A DNA stretch of 64,000 nt, taken from Rhodocyclus tenuis (GTDB taxonomy: Bacteria; Pseudomonadota; Gammaproteobacteria; Burkholderiales; Rhodocyclaceae). Shown here one piece after another: positions 9,800-18,187 of the stretch (position 1 is the first letter of the stretch; each line of letters starts with the position of its first letter). The notes under the pieces are model-generated. The model was not told the DNA's origin and made no database searches. It was given only the letters and a program-made list of their open reading frames with translations. The translations under genes were made by a program, and so were the position numbers. The DNA lies in NCBI RefSeq assembly GCF_014197755.1, contig NZ_JACIGE010000006.1, positions 124,001 through 188,000 of the forward strand, given 5' to 3'.

Positions 9800-11733
9800 G
9801 TAGAGGTCGAGGAAGAAAAGAAGGCGACCGCGTCGGCCAGCTCGCGCGTGCGCCGCATCGGCGGCAGGCTGCGCCAGACGCGTTTGCCGTAGGGTTTGCT
9901 GAGCATGCGCGGGTCGCAGATGACGAGCACACCGCGATCGGTCTCGTCGCGGATCAGTCGGCCGGCGCCCTGCTTGACGCTGATCACCGCGCGCGGCAGC
10001 TGGTATTCCATGAAGGCGTTCTTGCCTTCGCCGCGCATCTTCTCGATGCGCGCCGAGAGCACCGGGTCGTCGGGTGGCGCGAAGGGCAGCTTGTCAATGA
10101 CCACCAGCGACAGCGCCTCGCCGCGCACGTCGACGCCTTCCCAGAAACTCTGGCTGCCGACCAGCACGGCGTTGCCGAGGCGGCGGAAGCGCTCGAGCAG
10201 TTCGGTCTTGCCACCCTCGCCCTGCAGCAGCAGCGGGCAGTCGAGACCGGCACGCTCGAGCCGTTCGGCGAGCAGCTCGTGCGTGCGGCGCATGGCGCGC
10301 AGCGAGGTACACAGGAAGAAAGCGCGACCGCCGGCCGCCTGCAGCACCGGGAAAACGGCTTCAACGATCGCCTCGGTATAGTCGCGGCTGTTCGGGTCAG
10401 GCAGATCGCGCGGCGCGTAAAGCAGCGCCTGCTGCGGGTAGTCGAAGGGGCTTTCCCAGCACGCCGCGTCGGCGTCGTCGAGGCCGAGTTCGCCGCAGTA
10501 ATGCGCGAAATCGCCCTGCACCGCCAGCGTCGCCGAAGTGAAGATCCAGGCGCGCGGATGACCGCTCATCTGCTTCTGCATGATGCCGGCGACGACCAAC
10601 GGCGTCGCGTTGAGCTGCAGCGCATGCGTATAGGTTTCTCCCCAGCGCACCACTTCGGCGTCGGCGCCGGCCTGCCAGCGACGCAGCGCGGCGAGCACCT
10701 CGCCAGCGCGCCGCCAGCAGTTCTCCAGCCCTTCGGCACGCCCGGCCTGCGTTTCGAGGATTTTCGCCGCGGCGTCGAGGCGGCGGCCGACTTCGGCCAG
10801 CGCCAGCTCGAAACCGTCGCGCGCCAGCAGCTGCGCGACAGCAAAGCGAGCCGGATCGACCGGCAGCGTCAGGCGCAGATCGCGCGTCGCCTTGTCCAGC
10901 GCGGCGAGTGCCGGCGGCAGGTCGAGGCAGTCGCGTGCCGCGGCGAGCGCTTCGTTCTTCGCATCGCGTACCAGATCGAGAATCTGCGAAGTCGAAATGC
11001 TGTCGCCGAAGAACAGGCTGGCGGTTTCCGGCAGCAGATGCGCCTCGTCGAAGACCACCGCGTTGCAGGCCGGCAGCAGCTCGCCGGCGCCTTCGTCGCG
11101 CAGCATCACGTCGGCGAAGAACAGGTGGTGGTTGACCACGACCAGATCGGCGGCGAGCGCGTCGCGGCGCGCGGCGAGCACGAAGCACTCCTTGTGGTTG
11201 GGGCAATCCTGGCCGAGGCAGTTGTCACGCGTCGACGTCACCAGCGGCCAGACGGTCGAGTTTTCCGGCACGTCGCTGCATTCGGCCTTGTCGCCGGTCT
11301 GCGTGCGCTTGGCAAAGCGCGCGATACGCTGCGCGTGCGCCGCATCCTCACGGCTGACGAAGCGTCCGTCGGCAAGCGCTCGCTCAAGATGGTAGTGGCA
11401 GACGTAGTTGGCGCGCCCCTTGAGCAGCGCCACCTGCGCCGGCGAGCCGAGCGCGTCGCGCACGGTCGGTATGTCGCGCGCGAAGAGCTGGTCCTGCAGC
11501 GTCTTGGTGCCGGTGGAGACGATCACCTTGCCGCCGGAAAGCAGCGCGGGAACGAGGTAGGCGTAGGTCTTGCCGGTGCCGGTGCCGGCCTCGGCGACAA
11601 AGACGCGATTACCCTCGATGGCGGCGGCAACGCGCGACGCCATCTCGACCTGCTGCGAACGCGGACGGTAACCGGCAATGCGGGCAGCCAGCGGCCCGCT
11701 CGCGGAGAAGACATCGGCAACGGAAAGGGACAT
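9796..11733 (-). CDS. dinG: ATP-dependent DNA helicase of the DinG/YoaA (XPD-like) family
   Basis: This 645-residue superfamily 2 FeS helicase is a 5'-3' DNA unwinding enzyme of the XPD/DinG group. Walker A is AGTGTGKT (residues 49-56), the DEAH box is FDEAHLLPE, and the late motif QGAGRLIRDETDRG matches motif VI. The iron-sulfur domain is marked by Cys residues in NYVCHYHLER and in CLGQDCPNHKEC, the expected four-ligand pattern. I use the ATG at 11733 (MSLSVADVF) rather than the frame's earlier start at 11850, because the upstream part is an Arg-rich, non-homologous stretch. The length fits YoaA (about 636) better than the longer DinG. It is coupled to the ATP-grasp gene by an ATGA overlap. 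Confidence 0.85.
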   Translation of the reverse strand: MSLSVADVFSASGPLAARIAGYRPRSQQVEMASRVAAAIEGNRVFVAEAGTGTGKTYAYLVPALLSGGKVIVSTGTKTLQDQLFARDIPTVRDALGSPAQVALLKGRANYVCHYHLERALADGRFVSREDAAHAQRIARFAKRTQTGDKAECSDVPENSTVWPLVTSTRDNCLGQDCPNHKECFVLAARRDALAADLVVVNHHLFFADVMLRDEGAGELLPACNAVVFDEAHLLPETASLFFGDSISTSQILDLVRDAKNEALAAARDCLDLPPALAALDKATRDLRLTLPVDPARFAVAQLLARDGFELALAEVGRRLDAAAKILETQAGRAEGLENCWRRAGEVLAALRRWQAGADAEVVRWGETYTHALQLNATPLVVAGIMQKQMSGHPRAWIFTSATLAVQGDFAHYCGELGLDDADAACWESPFDYPQQALLYAPRDLPDPNSRDYTEAIVEAVFPVLQAAGGRAFFLCTSLRAMRRTHELLAERLERAGLDCPLLLQGEGGKTELLERFRRLGNAVLVGSQSFWEGVDVRGEALSLVVIDKLPFAPPDDPVLSARIEKMRGEGKNAFMEYQLPRAVISVKQGAGRLIRDETDRGVLVICDPRMLSKPYGKRVWRSLPPMRRTRELADAVAFFSSSTST

Positions 11734-11780
11734 GCGCACTTCTTCGAAAATCAGCCCGCATGCTACCAGAAGCCGGCGCC

Positions 11781-11802
11781 GCCCGCGCCGACGGGCGCGG
11801 GC
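11781..11802. other. GC-rich inverted repeat between dinG and the Ala-rich gene
   Basis: A perfect 9-bp stem GCCCGCGCC pairs with GGCGCGGGC around a 4-base loop GACG. It lies 48 bases upstream of the dinG start and about 146 bases after the end of the Ala-rich gene, in a 214-base gap. No T-run follows on either strand, so it is not a textbook terminator. Confidence 0.3.
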
Positions 11803-11947
11803 AAGGAATGGCGCAAAGCGTCGAGTCCGCGCCGCGACCGCGAGGGGCAAAAGCCTGAGGGGACGGGCAGGAGAAACGCGCTACAGCCGCGAAACGACCA
11901 CCAAGCGCGGCCCGATCAGCGCCGAAGCGGCGCCGGAAAAGCAGGAC

Positions 11948-12490
11948 TCAGAGCGAGAAAACGCGCTGATAAGCGACGACACCCGCGGCGACCGCCGGGT
12001 TCGCCGTACTTGCCGCGCTCTTGGCCGCCGACGCTCTGCTCTCGTCATTGGCGGCAGCGGTCTGATTGCCACTGGCTTCGGCGGCGCGTGCGCTGGTGGC
12101 CCGCGCTTCGCTGCGCGACGCAGCCGCAGCCCCCGTATCGGCAGCCGGCGCGACGCCGTTGGCGGGTGACTGCGTGGTCGACGTCGCAGTGCCTGCCGCC
12201 GTCGTCGCACTGGCCGGCTGGGCGTCCGTTACAGTGCCGGCAGCGTTCGGTGCAGTGGCATCTGCCGACTGCGTCTCGGCGGCTGCGCGAGCAAGCGATT
12301 CGGCCGACAGGCTGACGCGCGTGCTCTGGTTGGTGGCGACCGGATTGTCCGTCGCCAGCGCCTGCTTGCTCTCGGTCGCAACGCCTTTTCCGGTGGCGCG
12401 CGTGCTGCTGCGATCGGCAGCCGTTTGCAGCAGCGATTCACGCGTGGCAAGCGGGTTGTTGGTGGCAGAACTGACGGCAGCTGTTTCCAT
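11948..12490 (-). CDS. Low-complexity Ala/Thr/Ser-rich protein, function unknown
   Basis: This 180-residue protein is built almost entirely of Ala, Thr, Ser, Asn and Glu, without Cys or Trp. It has no signal peptide or membrane segment and is predicted to be mostly disordered or helical. The start METAAVSSATNNPLATRES at 12490 is preceded by AAGAGGTG at good spacing, which is why I reject the longer frame from 12691. The central TRVSLSAESLARAAAE is the only stretch that looks folded. The C-terminus VVAYQRVFSL is hydrophobic and may be a recognition tag. The strong Shine-Dalgarno and divergence from bcp, with a 221-base shared upstream region, support a real gene. I recognise no family. Confidence 0.55.
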   Translation of the reverse strand: METAAVSSATNNPLATRESLLQTAADRSSTRATGKGVATESKQALATDNPVATNQSTRVSLSAESLARAAAETQSADATAPNAAGTVTDAQPASATTAAGTATSTTQSPANGVAPAADTGAAAASRSEARATSARAAEASGNQTAAANDESRASAAKSAASTANPAVAAGVVAYQRVFSL

Positions 12491-12711
12491 GATGCACCTC
12501 TTGCGATGAAGGTCCAGTATAGGCGCGACACGCGCGAAAGCAAGCCGGCGCTTGATACGACCGCATGCAGCGCCCGCAAGGAGCAGGCCACGACGCGTAA
12601 CCGCGCTTGCTTGACCGGCCGCCGCTTTGCCCCAACAATCAGACCGTCCTGGGCGCGCCCATCCCCGCACGATGGCGAACGCCGACAGCACTCATTCGAC
12701 AAGGAGAAGCC

Positions 12712-13167
12712 ATGATCGATCAAGCCGTCACCGACTTCAGCCGCCCGGCCACCGGCGGCCAGGAGTTCCGCCTGTCCGAACAACGCGGATCAGCGCTGGT
12801 GCTCTACTTCTACCCGAAGGACAGCACGCCGGGCTGCACCACCGAAGCCTCGGACTTTCGCGATCTGCACGACGAATTCGCCAGCGCTGGCTGCCGGATT
12901 GCCGGCGTCTCGCGCGACAGCCTGAAATCGCACGAGAACTTCAAGGCCAAGCTGGAACTCCCCTTCCCGCTGCTCTCCGACGTCGACGAGTCGCTGTGCG
13001 GCCAGTTTGATGTCATCAAGATGAAAAGCATGTACGGTAAAGCATGCCGTGGCATCGAGCGTAGTACCTTCGTCATCGACGCCGAGGGCGTCCTGCGGCG
13101 CGAGTGGCGCGGCGTGAAAACCGCCGGCCATGCGGCGCAAGTGCTCGATTTCGTGAAAAGCCTCTGA
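12712..13167 (+). CDS. bcp: Thioredoxin-dependent thiol peroxidase (Bcp/PrxQ-type peroxiredoxin), apparently lacking the usual resolving Cys
   Basis: This 151-residue peroxiredoxin reduces peroxides through a peroxidatic Cys in the cytoplasm. The active-site motif YPKDSTPGCTTEASDFRD places the peroxidatic Cys at C42. In two-Cys Bcp proteins such as E. coli Bcp a resolving Cys sits five residues later; here that position is Ser47, so the protein may act as a 1-Cys enzyme or use C61 or another Cys. The start at 12712 follows AAGGAGAAG at ideal spacing, so the longer frame from 12607 is rejected. Length equals that of the family (about 150-156). PhoH follows 66 bases downstream on the same strand, an arrangement I know from other Betaproteobacteria. 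Confidence 0.9.
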   Translation: MIDQAVTDFSRPATGGQEFRLSEQRGSALVLYFYPKDSTPGCTTEASDFRDLHDEFASAGCRIAGVSRDSLKSHENFKAKLELPFPLLSDVDESLCGQFDVIKMKSMYGKACRGIERSTFVIDAEGVLRREWRGVKTAGHAAQVLDFVKSL

Positions 13168-13233
13168 CCTGCCCGTAACCCGTCGCTGTCCGCTGCTGAC
13201 CCGCACCTGAGCCCACCCTGCCGGAGATACTGA

Positions 13234-14649
13234 ATGGCCCGCAAACGCGCCGCACGTTCCGAAGTCCCTGCCGTCAAGCTGTTCGTCCTCGACACCAACG
13301 TGCTGATGCACGATCCGACCAGCGTCTACCGCTTCGAGGAACACGATGTCTTCCTGCCGATCATGACGCTGGAAGAACTCGACAACAACAAGAAAGGCAT
13401 GTCGGAAATCGCGCGCAATGCTCGCCAGATCACGCGCACGCTCGACGAAATCGTCAGCAGCACCGCAGAGGGTATCGAACTCGGCATTCCGCTCGCAGGC
13501 CCTTCGCGCGGGCTGGCCAGCGGCAGATTGTTCGTGCAGACCGAAGCCATCGCCGGCGAGCTGCCGGCGGGCCTGCCGACGGCCAAAGCCGACAACCAGA
13601 TCCTCGCCGTCGTCATCCACTTGCAGCAGCGTCATCCCGGGCGCCCGGTGATCCTGGTGTCCAAGGACATCAACATGCGCATCAAGGCACGCGCGCTCGG
13701 CCTTGAGGCACAGGACTATTTCAACGACAAGGTGCTCGAGGACACCGACCTGCTGTACACCGGCATGCGCGAGCTGCCCGTCGATTTCTGGGAAGCGCAC
13801 GGCCCGGAGATGGAGTCGTGGAAAAAGGATGGACACACGCTGTACCGGCTGAAAGGTCCGCTCTGTTCGCAACTGCTGGTCAACGAATTCGTCTTCCAGG
13901 AAGGTTCACATCCGCTCTACGCGATCGTGCGCGAGGTGGTGGGCAAGAGTGCGCTGCTCGAAACGCTGACCGATTACACGCATCCGAAGAACAACGTCTG
14001 GGGAATCACCTCGCGCAACCGCGAGCAGAATTTCGCGCTCAACCTGCTGATGAACCCGGAAGTCGATTTCGTCACCCTGCTCGGCCAGGCCGGTACCGGC
14101 AAGACCTTGCTGACGCTCGCCGCCGGCCTGACGCAGGTGCTCGAAAGCAAGCTCTACTCGGAAATCATCATGACGCGGGTGACGGTCCCGGTCGGCGAGG
14201 ACATCGGTTTTCTGCCCGGCACCGAGGAAGAAAAGATGGGGCCGTGGATGGGCGCGCTCGAAGACAATCTCGACGTGCTCAACAAGACCGATGACGAAGC
14301 CGGCGACTGGGGGCGTGCGGCGACGCGCGACCTGATTCGCAGCCGGATCAAGATCAAGTCGCTCAACTTCATGCGCGGGCGCACCTTCCTCAACAAGTTC
14401 CTGATCATCGACGAGGCGCAGAACCTGACGCCGAAGCAGATGAAAACGCTGATCACGCGCGCCGGTCCCGGCACCAAGGTGGTCTGTCTCGGCAACATCG
14501 CGCAGATCGACACGCCTTACCTCACCGAAGGCAGCTCCGGCCTGACCTACGTCGTCGATCGCTTCAAGGGCTGGGAGCATTCGGGCCATATCACGCTGCA
14601 ACGCGGCGAGCGTTCCCGCCTCGCCGACCGCGCTGCCGAAGTGCTATGA
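13234..14649 (+). CDS. PIN domain-PhoH ATPase fusion protein (PhoH2/YlaK-like)
   Basis: This 471-residue protein combines an N-terminal PIN nuclease-like domain (about residues 14-160) and a C-terminal PhoH ATPase. The PIN part carries conserved acidic residues: FVLDTNVLMHD (D20 region), EELDNNKKG and ILVSKDINMRIKA. The PhoH part has Walker A GQAGTGKTLL near residues 283-292 and Walker B FLIIDEAQNLTP near 388-399. Proteins of this PhoH2-like type couple RNA unwinding to PIN ribonuclease activity in the cases studied; the natural RNA target here is unknown. No antitoxin-like gene precedes it, unlike the mycobacterial PhoAT-PhoH2 pair. The start is supported by GGAGATACTG before the ATG. A strong GC hairpin begins six bases after the stop. 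Confidence 0.88.
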   Translation: MARKRAARSEVPAVKLFVLDTNVLMHDPTSVYRFEEHDVFLPIMTLEELDNNKKGMSEIARNARQITRTLDEIVSSTAEGIELGIPLAGPSRGLASGRLFVQTEAIAGELPAGLPTAKADNQILAVVIHLQQRHPGRPVILVSKDINMRIKARALGLEAQDYFNDKVLEDTDLLYTGMRELPVDFWEAHGPEMESWKKDGHTLYRLKGPLCSQLLVNEFVFQEGSHPLYAIVREVVGKSALLETLTDYTHPKNNVWGITSRNREQNFALNLLMNPEVDFVTLLGQAGTGKTLLTLAAGLTQVLESKLYSEIIMTRVTVPVGEDIGFLPGTEEEKMGPWMGALEDNLDVLNKTDDEAGDWGRAATRDLIRSRIKIKSLNFMRGRTFLNKFLIIDEAQNLTPKQMKTLITRAGPGTKVVCLGNIAQIDTPYLTEGSSGLTYVVDRFKGWEHSGHITLQRGERSRLADRAAEVL

Positions 14650-14654
14650 TCCGG

Positions 14655-14677
14655 GCCGGCCGGTTCCCCCGGCCGGC
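14655..14677. other. GC-rich perfect inverted repeat just after phoH
   Basis: Arms GCCGGCCGG and CCGGCCGGC (9 bp) flank the loop TTCCC. It lies immediately downstream of the phoH-like stop. No T-run follows, so intrinsic termination would be atypical; it could stabilise the mRNA 3' end. Confidence 0.35.
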
Positions 14678-14838
14678 AATCGCGAACGACTGCCCACCAC
14701 GCTTTTTGCCAGGTTTTCTGCCACGCTTTCCGCTTCAGCTTCTGCCACGCCGAACGCCGCACCTGCCGGCGCTGAACGTGCGCAAGGTGTCGCCAGCAGC
14801 GGCCGGTACGGGTGGTCGTGACGCTCGCTGGAGTGCTG

Positions 14839-16089
14839 ATGAAACGACGCAGATTCCTCGCCGCAACGGCGATTTTCTCGCTGCTGGCCTCGACGCCGGC
14901 AGTCGCTGTCAACAAGGTAGCAGCCAGGAAACCCGCAGTACGCACCGCGCCAAAGACGACTGCCCGCCCCGGGCAGAAGCTTGCCTACAAGAACAACGCG
15001 CGCAAGTCACCGGCCAAGCCGCTTGCCGCCGGCAGTGAAGCGCAGCCCGTACGTACCGCGCTGACGCTGCCCGAAGAGCCACCCGAGCAGTGGCGAACTT
15101 ACGAAATCACTTCGCAGATCAGCGTGCAGAAAGTGCGCGGACGCGTGCGCGTCTGGCTGCCGCTCGCGCAGTACAAGGATTCGGTCTGGCAGCGCTCGCT
15201 CGGCCACCGCTGGGACGGCAACTTCGAGACGGCCGGCATCTACCGCGACCCGACCGCGGAAATGGAAGTCTTCGTCGCCGAATGGAAAGAAGGCGTCGCC
15301 AACCCGCAGTTGCGCATGGTCAGCCAGGTAGCAACGCAGGACCGGCATTTCGACATCACGCGGCGCAACGTCGCTGCCGAACGCACCGCGGTGCTGCGCA
15401 GCTGTCTGCAGCCACTCAACGGCGTCAGCGAGGAAGCGCTGCGCCACCTCGCCGAGCGCGCCGTCGGCCGCGTCAAGGATCCGGTGGCGCAAGGCAAGGC
15501 GATCTACGACTGGGTCGTCGACAACACGGTGCGCGATCCGCTGGGCAGTGGCTGTGGCTCCGGCAACGTCGCGGCGATGATCGAAGGTGGCCGCTTCTCC
15601 GGCCGCAGCGCCGATATTGCACTGCTCTTCGTCGGCCTGTGTCGCTCGATCGGCATGCCGGCGCGGCCGGTCTTCGGCTTGCGGGTGGACAGTTCGCGGC
15701 TGTTTTCCAGTCTCGGCCGCAACGGCGAACTGGCGCAGGCACAGCACTGCCGCGCCGAGTTCTACGCACCGGGCTACGGCTGGATTCCGGTCGACCCGTC
15801 CGACGTGCGTACGGCGATCGCCGAGGAACACCTCGGCCCGGCCGACGCCAAGCTGGCAGTGCTGCGCAAGCTGCTTTTCGGCTTCTGGGAAATGAACTGG
15901 ATCGGCTTCAACGCCGCACAGGACGTCAGCCTGCGCGATGCCTTCGGTGACACACCGCTGCCGCGCGGTGCCGGCGCCTCACTGCCCTTCCTCGTCTACC
16001 CGCAGGCCGAATCGGCCGACGGGCGCTTCTCCAGCCTCGATGGTGATCGCCTCGGCTACCGCGTCGCGACGCGCCGGATCAACGGTTAG
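14839..16089 (+). CDS. Exported transglutaminase-like domain protein with Ser in place of the expected catalytic Cys
   Basis: This 416-residue protein has a cleavable signal peptide (MKRRRFLAATAIFSLLASTPAVAV), a Lys/Ala-rich linker (about residues 25-80) and a transglutaminase/protease-like core. The core is recognised by the GRSADIALLFVGLCRSIGMPAR segment, where homologues have a catalytic Cys after Gly-x, followed by a His in QHCRAEFY and an Asp in WIPVDPSD. At the nucleophile position this protein has Ser257, so it may be catalytically inactive or use Ser; the nearest Cys are in GCGSG and GLCRS. I chose 14839 because it gives a clean signal peptide, though the frame opens at 14812. It is probably periplasmic. 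It converges with dnaB, with a GC hairpin between them. Confidence 0.7.
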   Translation: MKRRRFLAATAIFSLLASTPAVAVNKVAARKPAVRTAPKTTARPGQKLAYKNNARKSPAKPLAAGSEAQPVRTALTLPEEPPEQWRTYEITSQISVQKVRGRVRVWLPLAQYKDSVWQRSLGHRWDGNFETAGIYRDPTAEMEVFVAEWKEGVANPQLRMVSQVATQDRHFDITRRNVAAERTAVLRSCLQPLNGVSEEALRHLAERAVGRVKDPVAQGKAIYDWVVDNTVRDPLGSGCGSGNVAAMIEGGRFSGRSADIALLFVGLCRSIGMPARPVFGLRVDSSRLFSSLGRNGELAQAQHCRAEFYAPGYGWIPVDPSDVRTAIAEEHLGPADAKLAVLRKLLFGFWEMNWIGFNAAQDVSLRDAFGDTPLPRGAGASLPFLVYPQAESADGRFSSLDGDRLGYRVATRRING

Positions 16090-16100
16090 GAACTGCAACC

Positions 16101-16141
16101 CGCAGCCGGGCGCTTGCGGCGTTCGCCTCGCGCCGGCTGCG
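16101..16141. other. Inverted repeat between convergent transglutaminase-like and dnaB genes
   Basis: The left arm CGCAGCCGGGCGC pairs with GCGCCGGCTGCG, with one bulged G, around a 16-base loop. It occupies most of the 57-base gap between two convergent stops, so it could act on transcripts from both sides. There is no adjacent T-run. Confidence 0.35.
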
Positions 16142-16146
16142 ACGCA

Positions 16147-17556
16147 CTAGTAGCCGCCCTGATGGGCGAGGTTCTCGAAGCGCGTGTACTCGCCAAGGAA
16201 GGCGAGATTGACGGTGCCGATCGGGCCATTCCGCTGCTTGGCGATGATGATCTCGGCGATGCCCTTGTCCGGCGTGTCCTGGTTGTACACCTCGTCGCGG
16301 TAGATGAACATGATCACGTCGGCATCCTGCTCGATGGCGCCGGACTCGCGCAGGTCCGACATCACTGGCCGCTTGTTCGGGCGCTGTTCGAGTGAGCGGT
16401 TGAGCTGCGACAGCGCGATCACCGGTACCGAAAGCTCCTTGGCCAGGCCTTTCAGCGAACGCGAAATTTCGGAAATTTCGGTGGCGCGATTCTCGCCGGC
16501 CGAGGTAGACGACATCAGCTGCAGGTAGTCGATGACGATCAGGCCGAGGCTGCCGCACTGGCGGTGCAGGCGGCGCGCGCGCGCGCGCAGGTCGATCGGG
16601 TTCAAGGCTGGCGTCTCGTCGATGTACAGCGGCGCTTCGTGCATCTTGCCGATGGCCAGTGACAGGCGCGACCACTCGTCGTCATTCAGCCGCCCGGTAC
16701 GCACGCGATGCGAATCGAGACGACCGACCGAGGCAAGCATGCGCATGGCCAGCTGCGCGCCGCCCATTTCCATCGAGAAGACCGCGACTGGCAGGCCGAC
16801 CTCGATCGCCACGTGCTCGGCCATGTTCAGCGCCAGCGAAGTCTTGCCCATCGACGGCCGGCCGGCGACGATCAACAGATCGCCAGGCTGCAGGCCCGAG
16901 GTCTTGCCGTCGAGATCGTGGTAGCCGGTCGGCACGCCGGTGATATCGGAGGCGTTGTCGCGGTCGTGCAGTTCCTGGATGCGCTCGACCACCTGCGTCA
17001 GCAGCGGATTGATGTGCTGGAAGCCGCTCTGGTGGCGGAAGCCGCTCTCGGCAATGGCAAACACCTTGGCCTCGGCCTCGTCGAGCAGGGTCTTCGGGTC
17101 GCGGCCGAGCGGATTGAGCGCACTGCCGGCGATCTCGTCACCGGCAGTGACCAGTTGACGCAGGATGGCGCGCTCGCGAACGATTTCGGCGTAGCGGCGG
17201 ATGTTCGACGCCGACGGCGTGTTCGCCGCCAGTTCGCCAAGGTAGGCGAGACCGCCGGTCTGCTCACCCTGACCGGCGGTCTCGAGTGCTTCGGCAACGG
17301 TCACCGCGTCGACCGGCTTGCCGCGCTCGAACAGCTTGCTGATCTGCCGCCAGATGCGGCGGTGCTCGTCGCGGTAGAAATCGCCTTCGGAAAGCAGGTC
17401 GGCGATGCGGTCCCACGCCGAATTGTCGAGCAGCAGGCCGCCGAGCACCGACTGCTCGGCCTCGAGCGAGTGCGGCGGCACGCGCAACTGGGCGATGGCA
17501 GGGTCTACAGCCGCATCCCGCGACTGCGCATTGAAGGACTTGAACGACTTGGCCAT
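16147..17556 (-). CDS. dnaB: Replicative DNA helicase DnaB
   Basis: This 469-residue hexameric helicase unwinds DNA 5'-3' at the replication fork. The N-terminal DnaG-interacting domain starts with VPPHSLEAEQSVLGGLLLD (about residues 27-44). The RecA-like C-terminal half has Walker A GRPSMGKTS (232-240), Walker B-like LIVIDYLQLM, and the ALSQLNRSLEQRPNKRPVMSDLRESGAIEQ region. No intein is present. The start MAKSFKSFN at 17556 is preferred over MLM at 17562. The gene follows rplI, as in many Beta- and Gammaproteobacteria, but a perfect intrinsic terminator separates it from the ribosomal cluster, so it likely has its own promoter in the 17557-17663 interval. Confidence 0.95.
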   Translation of the reverse strand: MAKSFKSFNAQSRDAAVDPAIAQLRVPPHSLEAEQSVLGGLLLDNSAWDRIADLLSEGDFYRDEHRRIWRQISKLFERGKPVDAVTVAEALETAGQGEQTGGLAYLGELAANTPSASNIRRYAEIVRERAILRQLVTAGDEIAGSALNPLGRDPKTLLDEAEAKVFAIAESGFRHQSGFQHINPLLTQVVERIQELHDRDNASDITGVPTGYHDLDGKTSGLQPGDLLIVAGRPSMGKTSLALNMAEHVAIEVGLPVAVFSMEMGGAQLAMRMLASVGRLDSHRVRTGRLNDDEWSRLSLAIGKMHEAPLYIDETPALNPIDLRARARRLHRQCGSLGLIVIDYLQLMSSTSAGENRATEISEISRSLKGLAKELSVPVIALSQLNRSLEQRPNKRPVMSDLRESGAIEQDADVIMFIYRDEVYNQDTPDKGIAEIIIAKQRNGPIGTVNLAFLGEYTRFENLAHQGGY

Positions 17557-17663
17557 GAGCATCCGGACAGAAAAACGCCAGTGCCGGGCGCAGCGGGCGC
17601 AACGGCAGCGAAGATTGAAAAGCGCAGTTTAACGTGCGCTGCCGGCGCTGGCAGCAGGCAATG

Positions 17664-17691
17664 AAAAAGCCCTGCCGAAGCAGGGCTTTTT
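17664..17691 (-). terminator. Intrinsic terminator of the rpsF-priB-rpsR-rplI operon
   Basis: A perfect 12-bp stem (AAAAAGCCCTGC / GCAGGGCTTTTT) has a 4-base loop that reads TTCG on the minus strand. It is followed there by the T-run of the stem's 3' arm. It lies 36 bases past the rplI stop and before dnaB. Its symmetry lets it act on the plus strand as well. Confidence 0.9.
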
Positions 17692-17726
17692 CTGGCGTTC
17701 AGTACGCTGGGTACCGAAAGCGCGAC

Positions 17727-18173
17727 TTACTCGGCGACGACAGCAACCGTGACGGTGGCGATCACGTCGGTATGCAGCGAGACTTCCAGTTGCGTTTCGC
17801 TGACCGTCTTGATCGGGCCGGCCGGCATGCGGATCGCCGACTTTTCGACGGTGAAGCCGAGCACCTTCAGGCCATCGGCGACGTCGTAGTTGGTCACCGA
17901 GCCGAACAGACGGCCATCGACACCGGCCTTACGGGCGATGCGGACGATGGCGCCTTCGAGCTTCTCGCCTTCGGCCTGGGCCGCAGCCAGCTTTTCGCCA
18001 GCCAGACGCTCGAGTTCAGCGCGGCGGACTTCAAACTCGGCAAGCGCCTTCGGCGTCGCGCGGCGGGCCTTGCCCGTCGGAATCAGGAAATTACGGGCGT
18101 AGCCATCCTTGACCTTGACCAGATCGCCAAAGGCGCCGAGGTTGACGACCTTCTCCAGCAGAATAATTTGCAT
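17727..18173 (-). CDS. rplI: 50S ribosomal protein L9
   Basis: This 148-residue protein has the L9 layout: an N-terminal RNA-binding domain beginning [36 protein letters not shown], a long connecting helix rich in Ala, Glu and Lys (about residues 45-75), and a C-terminal domain ending in an Ala/Val/Thr-rich strand. L9 binds 23S rRNA near the L1 stalk and helps maintain reading frame. Length matches E. coli L9 (149). A GGGGGAAAG Shine-Dalgarno precedes the ATG. It is the last gene of the rpsF-priB-rpsR-rplI operon, starting 14 bases after the rpsR stop, and is followed by a strong terminator. Confidence 0.97.
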   Translation of the reverse strand: MQIILLEKVVNLGAFGDLVKVKDGYARNFLIPTGKARRATPKALAEFEVRRAELERLAGEKLAAAQAEGEKLEGAIVRIARKAGVDGRLFGSVTNYDVADGLKVLGFTVEKSAIRMPAGPIKTVSETQLEVSLHTDVIATVTVAVVAE

Positions 18174-18187
18174 CGTCTTTCCCCCTG

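Noticed and set aside
9736-12315. 859-codon open frame on the plus strand opposite dinG
   Set aside because: It is an antisense shadow of a clear DinG/YoaA helicase with all motifs; high GC content lowers stop frequency in the complementary frame. The translation is Arg/Gln/Glu/His-rich without recognisable domains.
12607-12711. Longer start for bcp
   Set aside because: The added 35 residues are unlike any peroxiredoxin, and a strong AAGGAG precedes ATG 12712.
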